From: Mnemiopsis leidyi
Taxonomy: Eukaryota > Ctenophora > Tentaculata > Lobata > Bolinopsidae
Assembly: GCA_000226015.1 (NCBI GenBank)
Contig: JH152850.1
Location: 74,411-138,410, forward strand
Direction of reading: 5' to 3'
DNA: 64,000 nucleotides
Under the pieces are notes generated by a model that was not told the DNA's origin, searched no databases, and saw only the letters and a list, made by a program, of their open reading frames with translations. The position numbers were made by a program, and so were the translations under genes. Shown piece after piece: positions 24,001 through 36,400 of this stretch. How positions within the stretch are numbered: the first letter of the stretch is position 1; each line of letters opens with the position of its first letter.

Positions 24001-27000
24001 GGAGCAAACACAGGGAACTGATACAGACAATAGCCGAGAACAAGTTGGGATATCTGGTTGGGGTGACACCCACAACGATTGATATTCCTGATTTCACCAA
24101 GCATTTCAAGTTAGAAGGCTAACATTTAAACTTCGATTGAAGAGATTTTGATATTGTGTTCATCGCAATTCTTTGATATTAATCGATCAATAACAATTCT
24201 TCTCTCTATAAAATCGTCTATGTGCAACTAATCATAACCGAACTCAAGAAAATGCGCAACAAGAACATGGTTTAAACACAATTTTATATAAACTTTCAGA
24301 AACCTGACACCAGATAAGACGAACAACACTTGGTTTAAACACTTTTACACAGACTGTGGCGGGAATATCACAAACTGTGGAGAACACTCCTACACGAAAC
24401 AGGTTAGACATCTACTTGTAGTAGTCATCTACTTGTAGTAGACATCTACTTGTAGTAGACATCTACTTGTAGTAGACATCTACTTGTAGTAGACATCTAC
24501 TTGTAGCAGCGCTGGTAGTTATTATTTCTTAGTCATACAGAGAAAAGTAACAGTCAAATCGGAACTGCTGAGACTAAATAACTACCCACTGCAACTACAA
24601 ATTATTAAGGTTGTCGGGCGTTTTTTCCCGCCAACTTAATACGCGCCTATATTTCCATATCATAAGTATTGAAATAAATAACCTTCAGCTGGCCTCTTCA
24701 TATGTCCGAACATGGTTTAAAGTTATGTCACGACCTCACGAAAAAGAAAATTTTGAGAATTTTTACATAACACTTCTTTTTAACAGGGAAAAAGAAAACT
24801 TTGAGAAATTCAGCATAACACTTCTTTTTACCAGGAAGCCTATGATAAATTCAACATAACACCTCTTTTTAACAGGGAGCCTATGAGAAATTCTACATAA
24901 CACCTCTTTTTAACAGGAGCCTATGAGAAATTCAACATAACACCTCTTTTTAACAGGAGCCTATGAGAAATTTTACATAACACCTCTTTTTACCTAGGGA
25001 GCCTATGAGAAATTCTATATAGCACCTCTTTTTACCAGGGAGCCTATGAGGAATTCTACATAACACCTCTTTTTAACCTAGGAGCCTATGAGAAATTCCA
25101 CTATAACACCTATTTTTAACCTAGAGGCCTATGATAAATTCAACATAGCACCTATTTTTAACAGGGAGCTTATGATAAACTCAACATAACACCTCTTTTT
25201 AACAGGGAGCCTATAAGAAATTCAACATAACAGCTCTTTTTAATAGGAAGCCTATGAGAAATTCAACATAACACCTCTTCTTAACTTAGGGTGCTTATGA
25301 GAAATTCAACATAACCCCTCTTTTTAGCAGGGAGCCTACGAGAAATTCAACATTACACCTCTTTTTAACCTAGGGAGCCTATGAGAAATTCAACATTACA
25401 CCTCTTTTTAACCTAGGGAGCCTATGAGAAATTCTACATAACACCTATTTTCAACAGGGAGCCTATGAGGAGCAGGTGGTTATAGCCGTGGAAGTGATTG
25501 CCCGGACTCTACACAGCTTACTTGGTACCAAGTTCAATCCTTCGACGTTAGATTTCTGTCTACGGGTAGGTTTAGCTGCTCAAAATTTTAATTGTACTTA
25601 TGATATCATCGCAAACCCAAAATGATGTTCATAATCGTTTCATGTAATGAAATTAAACTTTTTTAAAGAGGAAAGTGCATTTCTTGTGCTTTCAGCCAGC
25701 CAAACCGATTCCTATCATGAGGAGACAGGAAGAAGAAAAAGATCTATATTACCTCAAAAACTCACTCATCGGGAAAACATTCTTCAAAGCTCTCATCTCC
25801 AGTAGGGGCATTATTATTTAAATTTATTTTTGCCTATCAGCCCGTTGGTGTAACAGGGATAGTTATCTACATTCCAAGTGAATGAACAGTATTTGATTCC
25901 CGCCAGTAGTTATTTTTCAGGTGCAAAATAGAAGTGAGGGTTTCTGCAGTCAACATATAAAATATACCAATAGGTTTCATCAAGATGAACGCTATGATAT
26001 AAATTCTTAAATTATAAATGGCATAACTCGACCTTCTCCCATACCATCAAGTCTTGAACTAGAAAATCGCTTGCTTGAACAAAAACATTAATTTGTCTGG
26101 AATGTGTTTTTTACTTTGATGCAAATAACAGAGTAAAAGAATTGTACTTAAAGAATCGGAAAATTAGCAGTTTCGATTAAAGAAATTATAGCTAATATAG
26201 CTACAGCCTTTAAACGTTTCAGAGACATTCTCAACAACAACGAGAACTTTAGTCTCCTTCAACAGAACCAATGGAGACTTTGAAGCTACTTACACTTTCG
26301 TTACCTACAACACATCATCAACAGATCATGACCTGATAAGTTGGTGACTCAAAACAGTTTTTTTGTGCATAACTTCAATAGCTACGTATAATTGTCTTTT
26401 GTTTATTTTACTGCATTCGTGAACTGCAGTATACGAATTTCCTTTTTATAGAATGAATCCTATGAGAGTCGTACACCGTTTATGATTCACATACTGCAGC
26501 ACCTTATAATTATATCACCTTATATCACCTTTCATTACCTTTTATTACCATATATGAAAATGTAACTTGATCTGCAGAGTTTGGAGAATGGAACAGCAGC
26601 CACAAAAGTTACGATCTGGACGGAACCCTCCCTTACGGAGGGGCCCCGCCACACACCTCCATATGTAGTAGGAACTGTCCCCCCGGAACTAGACAAATAG
26701 TCGAGGTATTTTAATGAGTCTTTTTTGGTAGTCGTATTAGAAATGAATGGCCTTTATTTAGAACTTGTGATGATTTGACATTTTGGGATAGTACTTTTGA
26801 CTAACAGTTGTGATTTTAATGGCTTAAGATCGTTTCATACACATACAGCAGTTGAAAATTTTGTAGTTATGAACAAGCAATGTTAAATTTCAATTTCAGG
26901 AGAAAAAGTGTTGTTGGAGATGTGAAGAATGTGGCCAAGATCAGTTCAGTCCACGAAGTAACAGTCTTAGATGTCAAAACTGTCCCCTAGGCTCCATGTA

Positions 27001-29351
27001 GGCGAAATTTAAATGTTGAATCACGAAAAAGTATCTTTTGTTTATCAGAAACTTTAACAAAACAAACAATATTCAAACTTAGACCCCCCTATTTAGTTCC
27101 ATCCCCCTTGTTTCCATTTACTCATATACCCCCCTTGTTACTCATATATCCCCCCTTGTTACTTACAGAAGTAACGCCAACAAGACAGGCTGTGTGGATA
27201 TCCTGGTCACCTACCTTGACTACACACATCCTGCTGGTGTCTTCCTCATCACTTTCTCTACTGTTGGGTGTTTCGTTACTTTCCTTACCATCATAGTCTT
27301 TATCAGACATGCGTGAGTTCCTGTATTATTTCCACTTTTGTGGGGCCTTATTCTTTCTTACTCTCTTCTTATATATTTTTAAAGATTTAGTAAGTCATGA
27401 CTTGAAGTTATTTATCTTAGTCATCTTTAGTTTATACCAGAGACAAATTCTAAGTGAGGCTTTGAGTGCTATTTTAGCAATTTACGCTAACAGCTTGTTG
27501 ACTATACTGACCCCACTATTCATTAAAGTAACATCAGGAACACACCAATTGTTAAAGCGAGTGGCAAAGAATTTTGCGTGATTATGCTAAGTGGAGTTTT
27601 TTCTTGGCTTTTTATCCACTCTTTTGTGTCTTGGAAAACCCACTGACGACATCTGCACGGTAGATTAAAAATATTCATTATTTGATATTTATGTTTTCTT
27701 TTACGATTTCTTAAGGATTGATAGAGATCTTGCCTATTTCATATTTCTGGATATTTCTCATGTTTTTTTATTCTCTTCGACAATATCACTACCATTTGAT
27801 ACGCCAAAAAAACTAAGTTCCGAATATTCGTATTGCATGAGATATTCACTGTCTATGCAGGCACACCTTTGGCTTGGGACACTGTTTGGCTCTTTGACCA
27901 TTATACCACTCTTCCTCAAAGTGACCAGAGTTTTTTCGCTCTTCACACAGGTAAGATCGAACCAGTTTGAATGGCTCTGAAACCATTTCCGATTACATGT
28001 TTAACTTTAAGCAGTGACTGATTTTTATCGATTTATATTTAGCATTTACAAAAAGGTCTTCTTTCTTTGGAAATTACAGAATATAAAACCCTTGTCGTAC
28101 CATGTGGTGCAATATAAACCTTTATGATTCTAAAACCTTGTCAGAGCAAGAAAAACACTGCTAAAGCACCCAAGTATCTGCTCCCATTATGGCAGAGCGT
28201 GATATGCTTCATACTGGTAGTACTTCAAATCATCCTACTATCAGTGTCCCACCTATTGTTCCCCTTAAAAGCTGTGACCAAGTACCCTGACCGAAAGTAA
28301 GCTACGTTTAAATCCCTGTAATTCTTTGGCAAAAGGGTCGTATATAGTTTGGTTAGTGGGGCATGTATTTATGTATTCATTCTGAAGTGGAGTAAACGGA
28401 TGTTTCATTGGCGCCAATTGCCCCATTCGTCAAACTAAATGACCCTTTTATCTTAAACTGTTTTGGTTTACTAAAAAAATTCACATTTTTTTCATTAATT
28501 CAACAGCACCCTCTCTCCTTCTTACTTGCTCACTAATTTATTATACAAATTCACTTATTCGAATCATACAATCAGGACAGTCCTGATAACCTGTGAAGGA
28601 GACGACTTCATTTCCACTGCCCTGGCTCTTGGACTTCCACTGGGATATGTTTTCTTCTTCATGATACTAAGCACGATCATGAGTTATCGTGTCCGAAAAC
28701 TTCCTTCAAATTTCCAGGTGAGAATTAGAAAGTCAGATCAGGAAAAAGGAACACCACGCTACATTGGGAACTATTGAACCATATGATGAACCGTGATCGT
28801 CATAACTTAGAGCGTGATTGTGTTTTTGCTGTTTTTAACGGTATATTAATATACTTCGTGATTTGATGCCATTACAAGTTATTAACAGAAACATTTTGGT
28901 TTCAGGAAGCAAAGTACGTATGTCTTGCCCAGGTTATATCCATCATCGTGCTATCTGCATTTGTTCCAGCTTACTTCACTTCGAGAGGTATTAATTTTGC
29001 CTCTGGGAAACAAAAATATCAATTAGTTTATTTCTTTTCAATAAACCCAAAAATTTAGTACCAGCTTGTAAAATATGTATTAGGGTCCGAGCAAAAAGAG
29101 TATAAGCCAAGTATTTCTGATTTTTTATACATAAAATTTTTTTAGGACTTTGGCAGACGTTCAGCGTGGGGATGGCATCTCAAATTTGCGCCTCATCAAT
29201 CCTTATTCTGATCTTCTTCAAGAAAGTCAACATAATTCTGCTGTATCCTGAAAGAAACAAAGTTGTCTTGTCAAGAGATAGTCTAAAGGTAGAACTGCCA
29301 CTGAGAGTATCGTTAATTAAACATTTTACAAACGATATCTGGGATTCTTGA
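21042..29351 (+). CDS. class C G-protein-coupled receptor (mGluR/CaSR-like), 22 exons
   Basis: Exons: 21042-21124, 21429-21571, 21753-21931, 22090-22174, 22371-22503, 22793-22887, 23014-23144, 23403-23526, 23944-24109, 24300-24402, 25458-25565, 25696-25801, 26223-26339, 26578-26705, 26900-26997, 27169-27312, 27538-27659, 27861-27950, 28145-28296, 28576-28717, 28906-28987, 29146-29351. All junctions are GT..AG and in phase; the product is about 911 residues, normal for the class. Order: signal peptide (1-25), Venus-flytrap ligand domain (about 65-520; GDIMIGG, GPGSTSVAV, ISYAATS, FARTVPSDAYQ), nine-Cys linker (555-610; CSRNCPPGTRQ), 7TM (615-870; NTPIVKASG, RKLPSNFQEAKY). GPGSTSV and the Thr of AATS lie where mGluRs bind the alpha-amino acid moiety, so an amino-acid-like ligand is plausible but unproven. 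The tail is short. A T-run at 27597-27602 has one base too many for the frame. Subfamily (mGluR, CaSR, orphan) is not resolvable here. Confidence 0.92.
21096..21318 (+). repeat. 49-bp minisatellite built from the receptor's exon 1 donor boundary
   Basis: Copy 1 (21096-21144) contains the last 29 bases of exon 1 and the first 20 of intron 1, including the GTAAAT donor. Copies 2-4 follow at 21145, 21194 and 21243, with a truncated fifth at 21292. Each full copy repeats AGCGATCTCAGAATATGTCA and a donor; copy 2 has GTAAGTC, a better consensus than copy 1. Skipping the copy-1 donor runs into an in-frame stop at once, so only copy 1 gives the receptor. Confidence 0.9.
24404..24507 (+). repeat. 17-bp minisatellite at the start of receptor intron 10
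   Basis: AGACATCTACTTGTAGT is repeated six times, beginning two bases inside the intron, right behind the GTTAGA donor of exon 10. Each unit contains a small palindrome (CTACTTGTAG). Confidence 0.88.
24740..25457 (+). repeat. about 40-bp minisatellite carrying arrayed splice acceptors, before exon 11
   Basis: About 16 head-to-tail units of 40-44 bases precede exon 11. Each holds a pyrimidine-containing stretch (CACCTCTTTTT), AACAG, and the first 12 bases of exon 11 (GGAGCCTATGAG) before a spacer like AAATTCTACATAA. The last unit merges into the true exon at 25458. The array is thus an amplified intron/exon boundary. An upstream acceptor would shift frame (unit length not divisible by three) and meet a stop within one to two units. 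Confidence 0.9.
27597..27602 (+). other. homopolymer frameshift in receptor exon 17 (TM2)
   Basis: Exon 17 reads NTPIVKASG ... MLSGVF, then six T's, after which the expected TM2 end (STLLCLGKPTDDICT) continues in another frame. Five T's restore one frame through the exon to a phase-0 donor. All other exons are intact, so an assembly or read error is likeliest; a real loss-of-function allele is the alternative. Confidence 0.8.
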
Positions 29352-29589
29352 TGTGCGTCAATGGATTAACGCCAACTTTCCATGGATCGTTCAACAAGTT
29401 TGGCATTAATTAATTCCACAACAAGAATTTCGCCCGTTATTCCCGACAGACGGGCGATATATTTCCACCCAGCCGGAGCTGTTAAAATCTTATTTGAGAA
29501 TGATAAAGAATAATACTACACTTTAAATACTCGCCACTCACTTGCAGAATTTGAGGCATAAGCCATGCATTGATAACGCGCACCGTGTA

Positions 29590-29595
29590 AATAAA
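29590..29595 (+). promoter_or_regulatory. candidate poly(A) signal AATAAA for the receptor
   Basis: The canonical hexamer lies about 240 bases past the receptor stop codon. In AT-rich DNA such hexamers are common, so this is only a plausible site. Confidence 0.35.
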
Positions 29596-30341
29596 ATTGA
29601 CATGGCACGTGCATTATAAAATGAAAATTGTGCGCGCTAAAATTCTTGCGCTTGGTTAGTTGTTAGTTCTATTTGCTATTGCTTCGTTTAGTCCACGATT
29701 TGATCATGATCTGTGTCGCAATACATGTTGTAGGTATGCACTATGCGAGTGAATTTTTGCCAAATGTTTGAATTGAACTTTAAATGTTGTAAAGCAAGCA
29801 CTGTGCAGCCAGTAATCCATCTGACATTGAACATTCATTCATTATTTGTTAAAACCTTTAAAATCCCGTTGCAAATTTGGTTACAACTAATAACTTCATG
29901 AAGCTTCATCTATTACAATGGGAAAATTCGCAAAAATCGCTCCTTTTCCTTTGACGAGATGATATCCGTCTAACGTTCGCAAGGAGAGCAGAAAACTGCG
30001 AGCAGCGCGCGGGTCGGGTAACACCTCGACAACTTTTCCTTAGTTTTATAAGTCGGATTTCATCATTTACGAAGAGTGATTGAAGTAAACAAACAACTTT
30101 ATCGCTGATATCACAATGTACATTTTGGTTTTGCACCGCCCGAATCGATCAATTATCGTGATTTTCAGTGACTTTTTGTGTTTGAGAAAATATCTAGCCG
30201 ACTATGTTTTTTATTTTGTTGTCAATTCCATCAGACAGACTAACACTTTGATTGGCATGTCCCAATTCCGAATTCGCAAGACCAATCATTAATCAAATCT
30301 ACACTCACGATCTTAAGTCATTAAATCAGTCTACAGTGATG

Positions 30342-30918
30342 NNNNNNNNNNNNNNNNNNNNNNNNNNNNNNNNNNNNNNNNNNNNNNNNNNNNNNNNNNN
30401 NNNNNNNNNNNNNNNNNNNNNNNNNNNNNNNNNNNNNNNNNNNNNNNNNNNNNNNNNNNNNNNNNNNNNNNNNNNNNNNNNNNNNNNNNNNNNNNNNNNN
30501 NNNNNNNNNNNNNNNNNNNNNNNNNNNNNNNNNNNNNNNNNNNNNNNNNNNNNNNNNNNNNNNNNNNNNNNNNNNNNNNNNNNNNNNNNNNNNNNNNNNN
30601 NNNNNNNNNNNNNNNNNNNNNNNNNNNNNNNNNNNNNNNNNNNNNNNNNNNNNNNNNNNNNNNNNNNNNNNNNNNNNNNNNNNNNNNNNNNNNNNNNNNN
30701 NNNNNNNNNNNNNNNNNNNNNNNNNNNNNNNNNNNNNNNNNNNNNNNNNNNNNNNNNNNNNNNNNNNNNNNNNNNNNNNNNNNNNNNNNNNNNNNNNNNN
30801 NNNNNNNNNNNNNNNNNNNNNNNNNNNNNNNNNNNNNNNNNNNNNNNNNNNNNNNNNNNNNNNNNNNNNNNNNNNNNNNNNNNNNNNNNNNNNNNNNNNN
30901 NNNNNNNNNNNNNNNNNN
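30342..30918. other. assembly gap (577 N)
   Basis: Unknown sequence. The bases before the gap (AATCAGTCTACAGTGATG, ending 30341) recur at about 31219-31236, so the gap sits inside or beside a repeat. Long open frames computed across the N's are meaningless. Confidence 0.98.
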
Positions 30919-31425
30919 TTTTCGGCCCCCACGATCCCTCCCGGCCGGTTTTTCCTGCCCTATGAGGTCGACACTAACTTCCCCACGCCCAAGGAAGGTG
31001 ACCAGCCCACTGGCCTGGCGACAATCGGGCGATAATTTTTGCCTTTTGAGCTACTCGAAAAACGGGCCTTTTTGGGGTCCCCCGAGGGCCCCAGGACCCT
31101 TCTAGCTGACCAAATGTTGCTAAAAACAGCTCCCATACACTTCCCAACACCAACCAGGCACATTAGAACCGATTTTGGGGTCAAACAATATGTTTCCATT
31201 TTGAGGAATCATCTATTGAATCAGTCTACAGTGATGCGCGGCGCATTTAATTAAATTTAAAAACAATCTGCGCAATCGTTATTTTGATAAAGGAGCGGGA
31301 CACGACGACGACGACGGACCACCATCCTGCTAACCCCACTATACCACCAAAATCTCCCGATTCCTAACCACCTTATGCCTTTTTAAGGCCGCTTCGCGGC
31401 CGGCTGGGTGGAAAAAATCATATCT
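30919..31425. repeat. GC-rich block of unknown origin next to gap 1
   Basis: Base composition changes sharply at the gap edge: CCCTCCCGGCCGG, GGGGTCCCCCGAGGGCCCC and CCGCTTCGCGGCCGG contrast with AT-rich flanks. It contains a (GAC)n-like run near 31300 and no convincing coding frame. Together with the repeated 18-mer across the gap this suggests an inserted repetitive element, but I recognise no family. Confidence 0.5.
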
Positions 31426-32524
31426 TATCAGGCTGTGAAGGTGCTAGAGATGTCGCGAGACGACAGAAGAGACTCTTATCTAAGGTCAGAACATTGTCAC
31501 ATGTGTGGTCACATGCTAGGTCCTGGGATGAGCTTTATTAGAAAGCCTGGTGGCAAAAAAGAGGTTTGATTGTGTTATCTTATTTCCAACGTTTGTGATA
31601 ATCATAAAGTCATTAAGATCAAATTATTTTTTTCTAAAGTATTTAAACAGTGGTGGTAAATTTTCTTCAAAGAATCTAGAATCTAGTCATAGATCATCAA
31701 AAACAACCATAAAAACGGCACGGCTTTATCAATTCCATCATCTCAGTTATGCTGCACTGATACGAAAACGACTTCAACACATTACAAACTCAAAGTAATT
31801 TCCAATGGCCGAGAAAACAACTCCTGTAATTCTCCCATACCATTCAACCAATTAAAATCAGTACAGGTGCGTAATATCATTAAGACTTGAAGCTCACCCT
31901 TAAGGGGTTATTAACGATGTGATCATTAAATTTAATGTGAAATGAAGTGAGCAGCTATGTTGTACTGTATATCGTGTTGTAAGGTGTTCTCTTCATGTGC
32001 TGATCTTCACATCATAGGAAGAGGCTACAAATGGTGCTGTTGAATCGTCCAAGAAAGAACGTCGATCATCATTCTTTGAAGTTGTGAATACGATTTAGAT
32101 TAGCTCAGTGTTCGGTAATGGCATGATTTTGAATACTTTTCGCGTGCGAAGAGCAAGCAGGCATTGTCGAAAGTGCTGACATTCTGGTTACAGGCAAAGC
32201 AAAGCGTGGACAGAGTATTTTTTGTTGCTTGTTTTTATGACTGCTGGTATTGAAATTATGATATAAGAATGATAGCTAAAGTGCAATAGTATTAGTACAC
32301 ACATAAAAATGTTGTATCATACATTTTGTTAGGTAACCGTATTGCAGGTCGAATTGATTATATTTCTTTACTCGAAATATCGATTGCACTGAATGATTAT
32401 TAAACCTATTTACTGAGTTTTGAACTCGCTCAGCACTCGGCAAGCACGTACATGGCATTCTATGTGGTAACTTGATTTTTGTGGGATATTTTGTTACGAT
32501 GAAAGTATGAAATAGTTAGCACGT
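31426..32524. other. no supportable gene
   Basis: AT-rich sequence with short unsupported frames; I see nothing recognisable here. Confidence 0.45.
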
Positions 32525-33330
32525 ACAGATGATAGGACGTACGTACGTTTGGTACGTTTTGGAGAGTTTGGCAGTTCATGCACGGGACAACTGCATCGTG
32601 TGCGTCCTCCCCCAGCTCAGCAGTGAGTTGTCGTTCTGCGGAGTGTATCCCGGAACTGGTGGAGTGTCTGGGTATTGCTCCAAGAAACGACCAAGACCAG
32701 CCTTGAAGCTCCCGAGTGTGGTGAGACTACGGAGTTCAGGTGGTAAAAGATTGAAAAGCTGAGCTGCTCTAACTCTAAAGGTGCTGTCGTAATCTGATCT
32801 TACTGACAGTTGGGCGCTCTTGCTCACAGCTGGGATTTCTGCTTTTAAACCATGCCTCTGGTGCATTTTAAAGGTGAACCCCACGTCGTTCGGAGCTTCC
32901 TCTTGCAGAATCTTCCACACATGAATGATACAGTAGCGCTCCCGTCTCCTCTGAAGTGACATTAGCTTCAGTTTCTTAGTCTCTCCCAGTAATGAAGCTC
33001 TCTACAGCCCGAGATCTTGTTGGTGAATGATCGCTGTACATTCTCCAGCTTTTGAATCTCTGTTACTTTGGTGGGGTTCCAGACAGGACAGCAGTACTCT
33101 AGCTTTGGTCTCACCATGCTTTTATACAGAGTCAGCATAACTGTCGGAGAGCGGTCTTTGAAAGCACTCAATGTCCATGCTGCCATTTTGCGTGCCCCCT
33201 GTACAGTCCTTTCAATGTGTGGCCCCCATTGTCGGTGTCCACTTACATGAACGCCAAGGTCACGGACAGTATCCTGTGGTGCTATTTTGTGACCTTTAGG
33301 CGTCCTGTACTCGACATTAGCAGGGTAGAA
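32525..33330 (-). mobile_element. LINE 3' fragment, same family as 8465-9790
   Basis: On the minus strand two frames cover the end of a non-LTR reverse transcriptase ORF: VRDLGVHVSGHRQWGPHIER upstream, then MAAWTLSAF, KLEYCCPVWNP, ENVQRSFTNKISG, HYWERLR (open 33186-32968), and SLQRRRERYCIIHVWKIL through GYTPQNDNSLLSW (32962-32576). A one-base change near 32965 breaks the frame between them. The catalytic RT core lies further 5' and is absent, the usual result of 5' truncation. Identity with the other copy is moderate, so both look old. Confidence 0.88.
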
Positions 33331-33408
33331 AGGAAGTTCTCTTCAACAAACCGAGGATCCATCAAAAAGTTTTCATCTCCCGGAAATCTTACGTTTTCTC
33401 GTCATATA

Positions 33409-36400
33409 TCATTTTAATGTAGCATAACGTATTAAGAAATCTTTGGAGTCTTTTCAATAAACCAGGGATGGCATCGCTGAATGATATGATTATGTACAAA
33501 TTGATGTGATGATTTGATTTTGTATCAAATATGTACATCAATAAATTAACATAGATCTACTATTTCAGCCGTCGGTTGGTCAGATGGAGTTCCTCAGTTG
33601 CTATGACGAATAACAGTTGCTATGGCGAATAACAGTTGCTATGACGAATAACAGTTGTTATGACGAATAACAGTTGCTATGACGAATAACAGTTGCTATG
33701 ACGAATAACAGTTCTCTAACTTGATAAATTGGGTTGCCATTAACCATAATCATACAAAGTTGACAAGTTGTCATGAAGAGAAATCAGTTGGTGTGTAAAT
33801 ACGAGGGATTCTTCAAAAGGAGCAACAAATTTGTTGACATCTGTAGAAAATATGAAAAACTTTTCGCAATTACAGAGGACGGTGGTGGAGATAAAGTGAT
33901 GTTTCTTTAAATGTTTGTTTAATTTTGTCTGTAATTGAACATGTTACGCAACGTACAAGTGAAGTCAGGCTGAAGTTATTACATTAAACTAGTGTAGAAG
34001 GAAGGGCGATCCTTACTGACAAAATGGTTCGGTGAACTCATGTGAAACAGCTATGTAAGATTGATAATTGATTTGCAACATTACAAATTGTTATGTTTAA
34101 TTTCTAATGGAATAAAGAATTTTACTTCCAGGCAGCATTTCATATTGTTTTGAAAAAAGTCATTGTTCGCCCTCGCATGCTTAACTTTATAGTTTGACTT
34201 TTGATTTCTAAGTGTTTGCTTTGTTGGAATGAACTGTCACTGAGATATATAGTGAGTCGATGTCAAATATTTTGAAGCAACAAAACATCAAACTTGTTTT
34301 AAATGTTGTTTCCAAATCAAAACAAACGTGATAAACAGATATAGCGCCGACTAGAAATCAACAGAAGAAATCAGAAATTACAGCAAAAAGCGCCTATAAC
34401 GAAAACTGCTTGATGAAAACTCTCCTGGAAAATTCTCAACAACAGCACACAGCTCATGCCAAGCCCAAATGATCATGCCGTTCTGAAACATCCCATTTTC
34501 GTGCTAGCTACAAACTAAGGCCAGTTTATCGTTATTATTCAGCATATGTTAAACAAGCATACACACACAGCGAGAGATACAACGCAATTTCAATGGAAAG
34601 CCAGCAAATTCTACAGTAGTTTTTAACAGCGTTTCAAGCATTGACCACATCAATCACTTATGTTTTGTTCGACAACTTCAGTTTTAACAGAGCTAGGTCG
34701 CAGCTCACGTGAGCAGTAGATCCAGTGTAATTTGCTTTGAATTTCGTTGTCTGCAAATTAGTGTTTGATTTCGTGTCGCTTTCGCCGCAGATCAGTTTTA
34801 ATACTTTTTATTATTCATTTATAATACTGCCTTTATGATACTGCGCGAGCCAGTTTTACTCGGGGACGAGATTGTTTATATTATAACTGATGGCTAAATG
34901 GCAATATTGAGGCTGCAACACTTTTTTTTGACCATCAACTATTTCCGGGATCAGGCCCCCTTGCCTCTTCCAGGCGAGAACATATTAGATTATTATCAAG
35001 CTGTTGTTTATGAAATAAACCATGACATTGGTGTCCACTAGGTTCGCAAAAATAAAATTTAGAACATTTTACGGTTCATGTAAGGCGATGTTGAATTTAA
35101 CTGCAGTACTAGTAGTCTTATTTGATCCAGGAACACAGGGAGGTGATATTATTATTACAAAAAAGTGTCACATGAGTTAGCATATGAATATGCAGGGTGA
35201 ATGTCTATGAACTTGAAGCCATGTGAGCAAAAGTATTATTTCTCAATATCCAATATCTTATGACCATAAAATTTTCAAATTTCAGATCAAATTTAAGATA
35301 ATAAGATCAAGTTAAAAATGAAACTGCCACGCCACCCATCTACCCGAATTCAGTCTGGACCACCCCTGAAGGCAATCTCGCTGAACTGCTATTGTTCATT
35401 TTCTTCCTCATAAGCATTGATCAGCTTGAGTTACCCCCCTATAACTAGACATCGATGAAGCAATATCTACAGGTTATTCTCTCGTTACTCAGTTTAAACA
35501 ACCAGGGCATATTTGAGTCAGAACGGTCATGACTCCCAGTGCAGATCAGCAGACGTTTGACAGTAGTTGTGCGTTAACGCTCTACCTGCCTCGTCCACTT
35601 TATTATTCCATTGTTATCACTTTGTTATCACATAATGTAAATTAAATGATAATGGGATCTAATCATAGTTAAATAATATTTCTTGTTGTAAACTTGCAAA
35701 TCTCGATTCGAGAGTAAAATCGGGACCGACATTCCCACTAACCTGTACTCATTGCATTTTCTAACTGCTTTTTGAGCTGGTATGTCACGTGTTGGAGCTC
35801 AGGATCTTTCCTGCTCTTACTCTCAGGGGAAGGGTCGCGTGAGAGTTTTTATCAAGAGAGAGAGCGATTGGAACTCATATACGACCAATCAAAATCAAGC
35901 AACTCCATAAGCTTACGCCATCATTTATTTTGATTTGTGACCCTTCGCCAAAAATAGTGTTCTCTATAGGATGGCAATCTTGTAAAAACTTTTGTAAATA
36001 TTCCTGCTTCATGGTCGAAGTGATTGCCATTCCTTCACAGTTTATAAAGCCCTCCATCAACTCCACCACATATACCATGCATGCTACACTGTAAATAGCA
36101 GCGCCTATCAGTTCACTATGTATAAGGGGCATTAAATAGGGTTTATAGTTAAACCAGCGTCTAGATTAAATCTGGAATGCTTGATCAGCGGTTAAACTTC
36201 TTATTTATTGATTCTTGCGTTTCCTAACTTATTTAACGAACAAATGGACAAACACAAACAATTCGTTTTTCTGGCGATTCTCAAGCCCAAGAATCATGAA
36301 GGGATCGGTAAAGTTAACATTACGTTAGCATTAAAATTCTAAATGGGTCCTTAATGGGGACCTTTTTATCTAAGTACTTTTATTGTTTCCTTTGATATAC

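Noticed and set aside
30252-30965. Long open frames across gap 1 and, similarly, across gap 2 (50222-51369)
   Set aside because: They consist almost entirely of N and carry no information.
29455-31412. A 15-base inverted match (CCACCCAGCCGG region near 29470 and 31398) as transposon ends
   Set aside because: The similarity stops after about 15 bases and no target duplication is visible; a chance or local repeat match is as likely.
33595-33708. CRISPR-like arrays (also 19064, 24404, 52298, 51894)
   Set aside because: Units are head to tail without unique spacers, and the host is an animal; these are minisatellites.
35875-36132. 85-residue minus-strand frame
   Set aside because: No motif, no splice context, and AT-rich flanks; probably chance.
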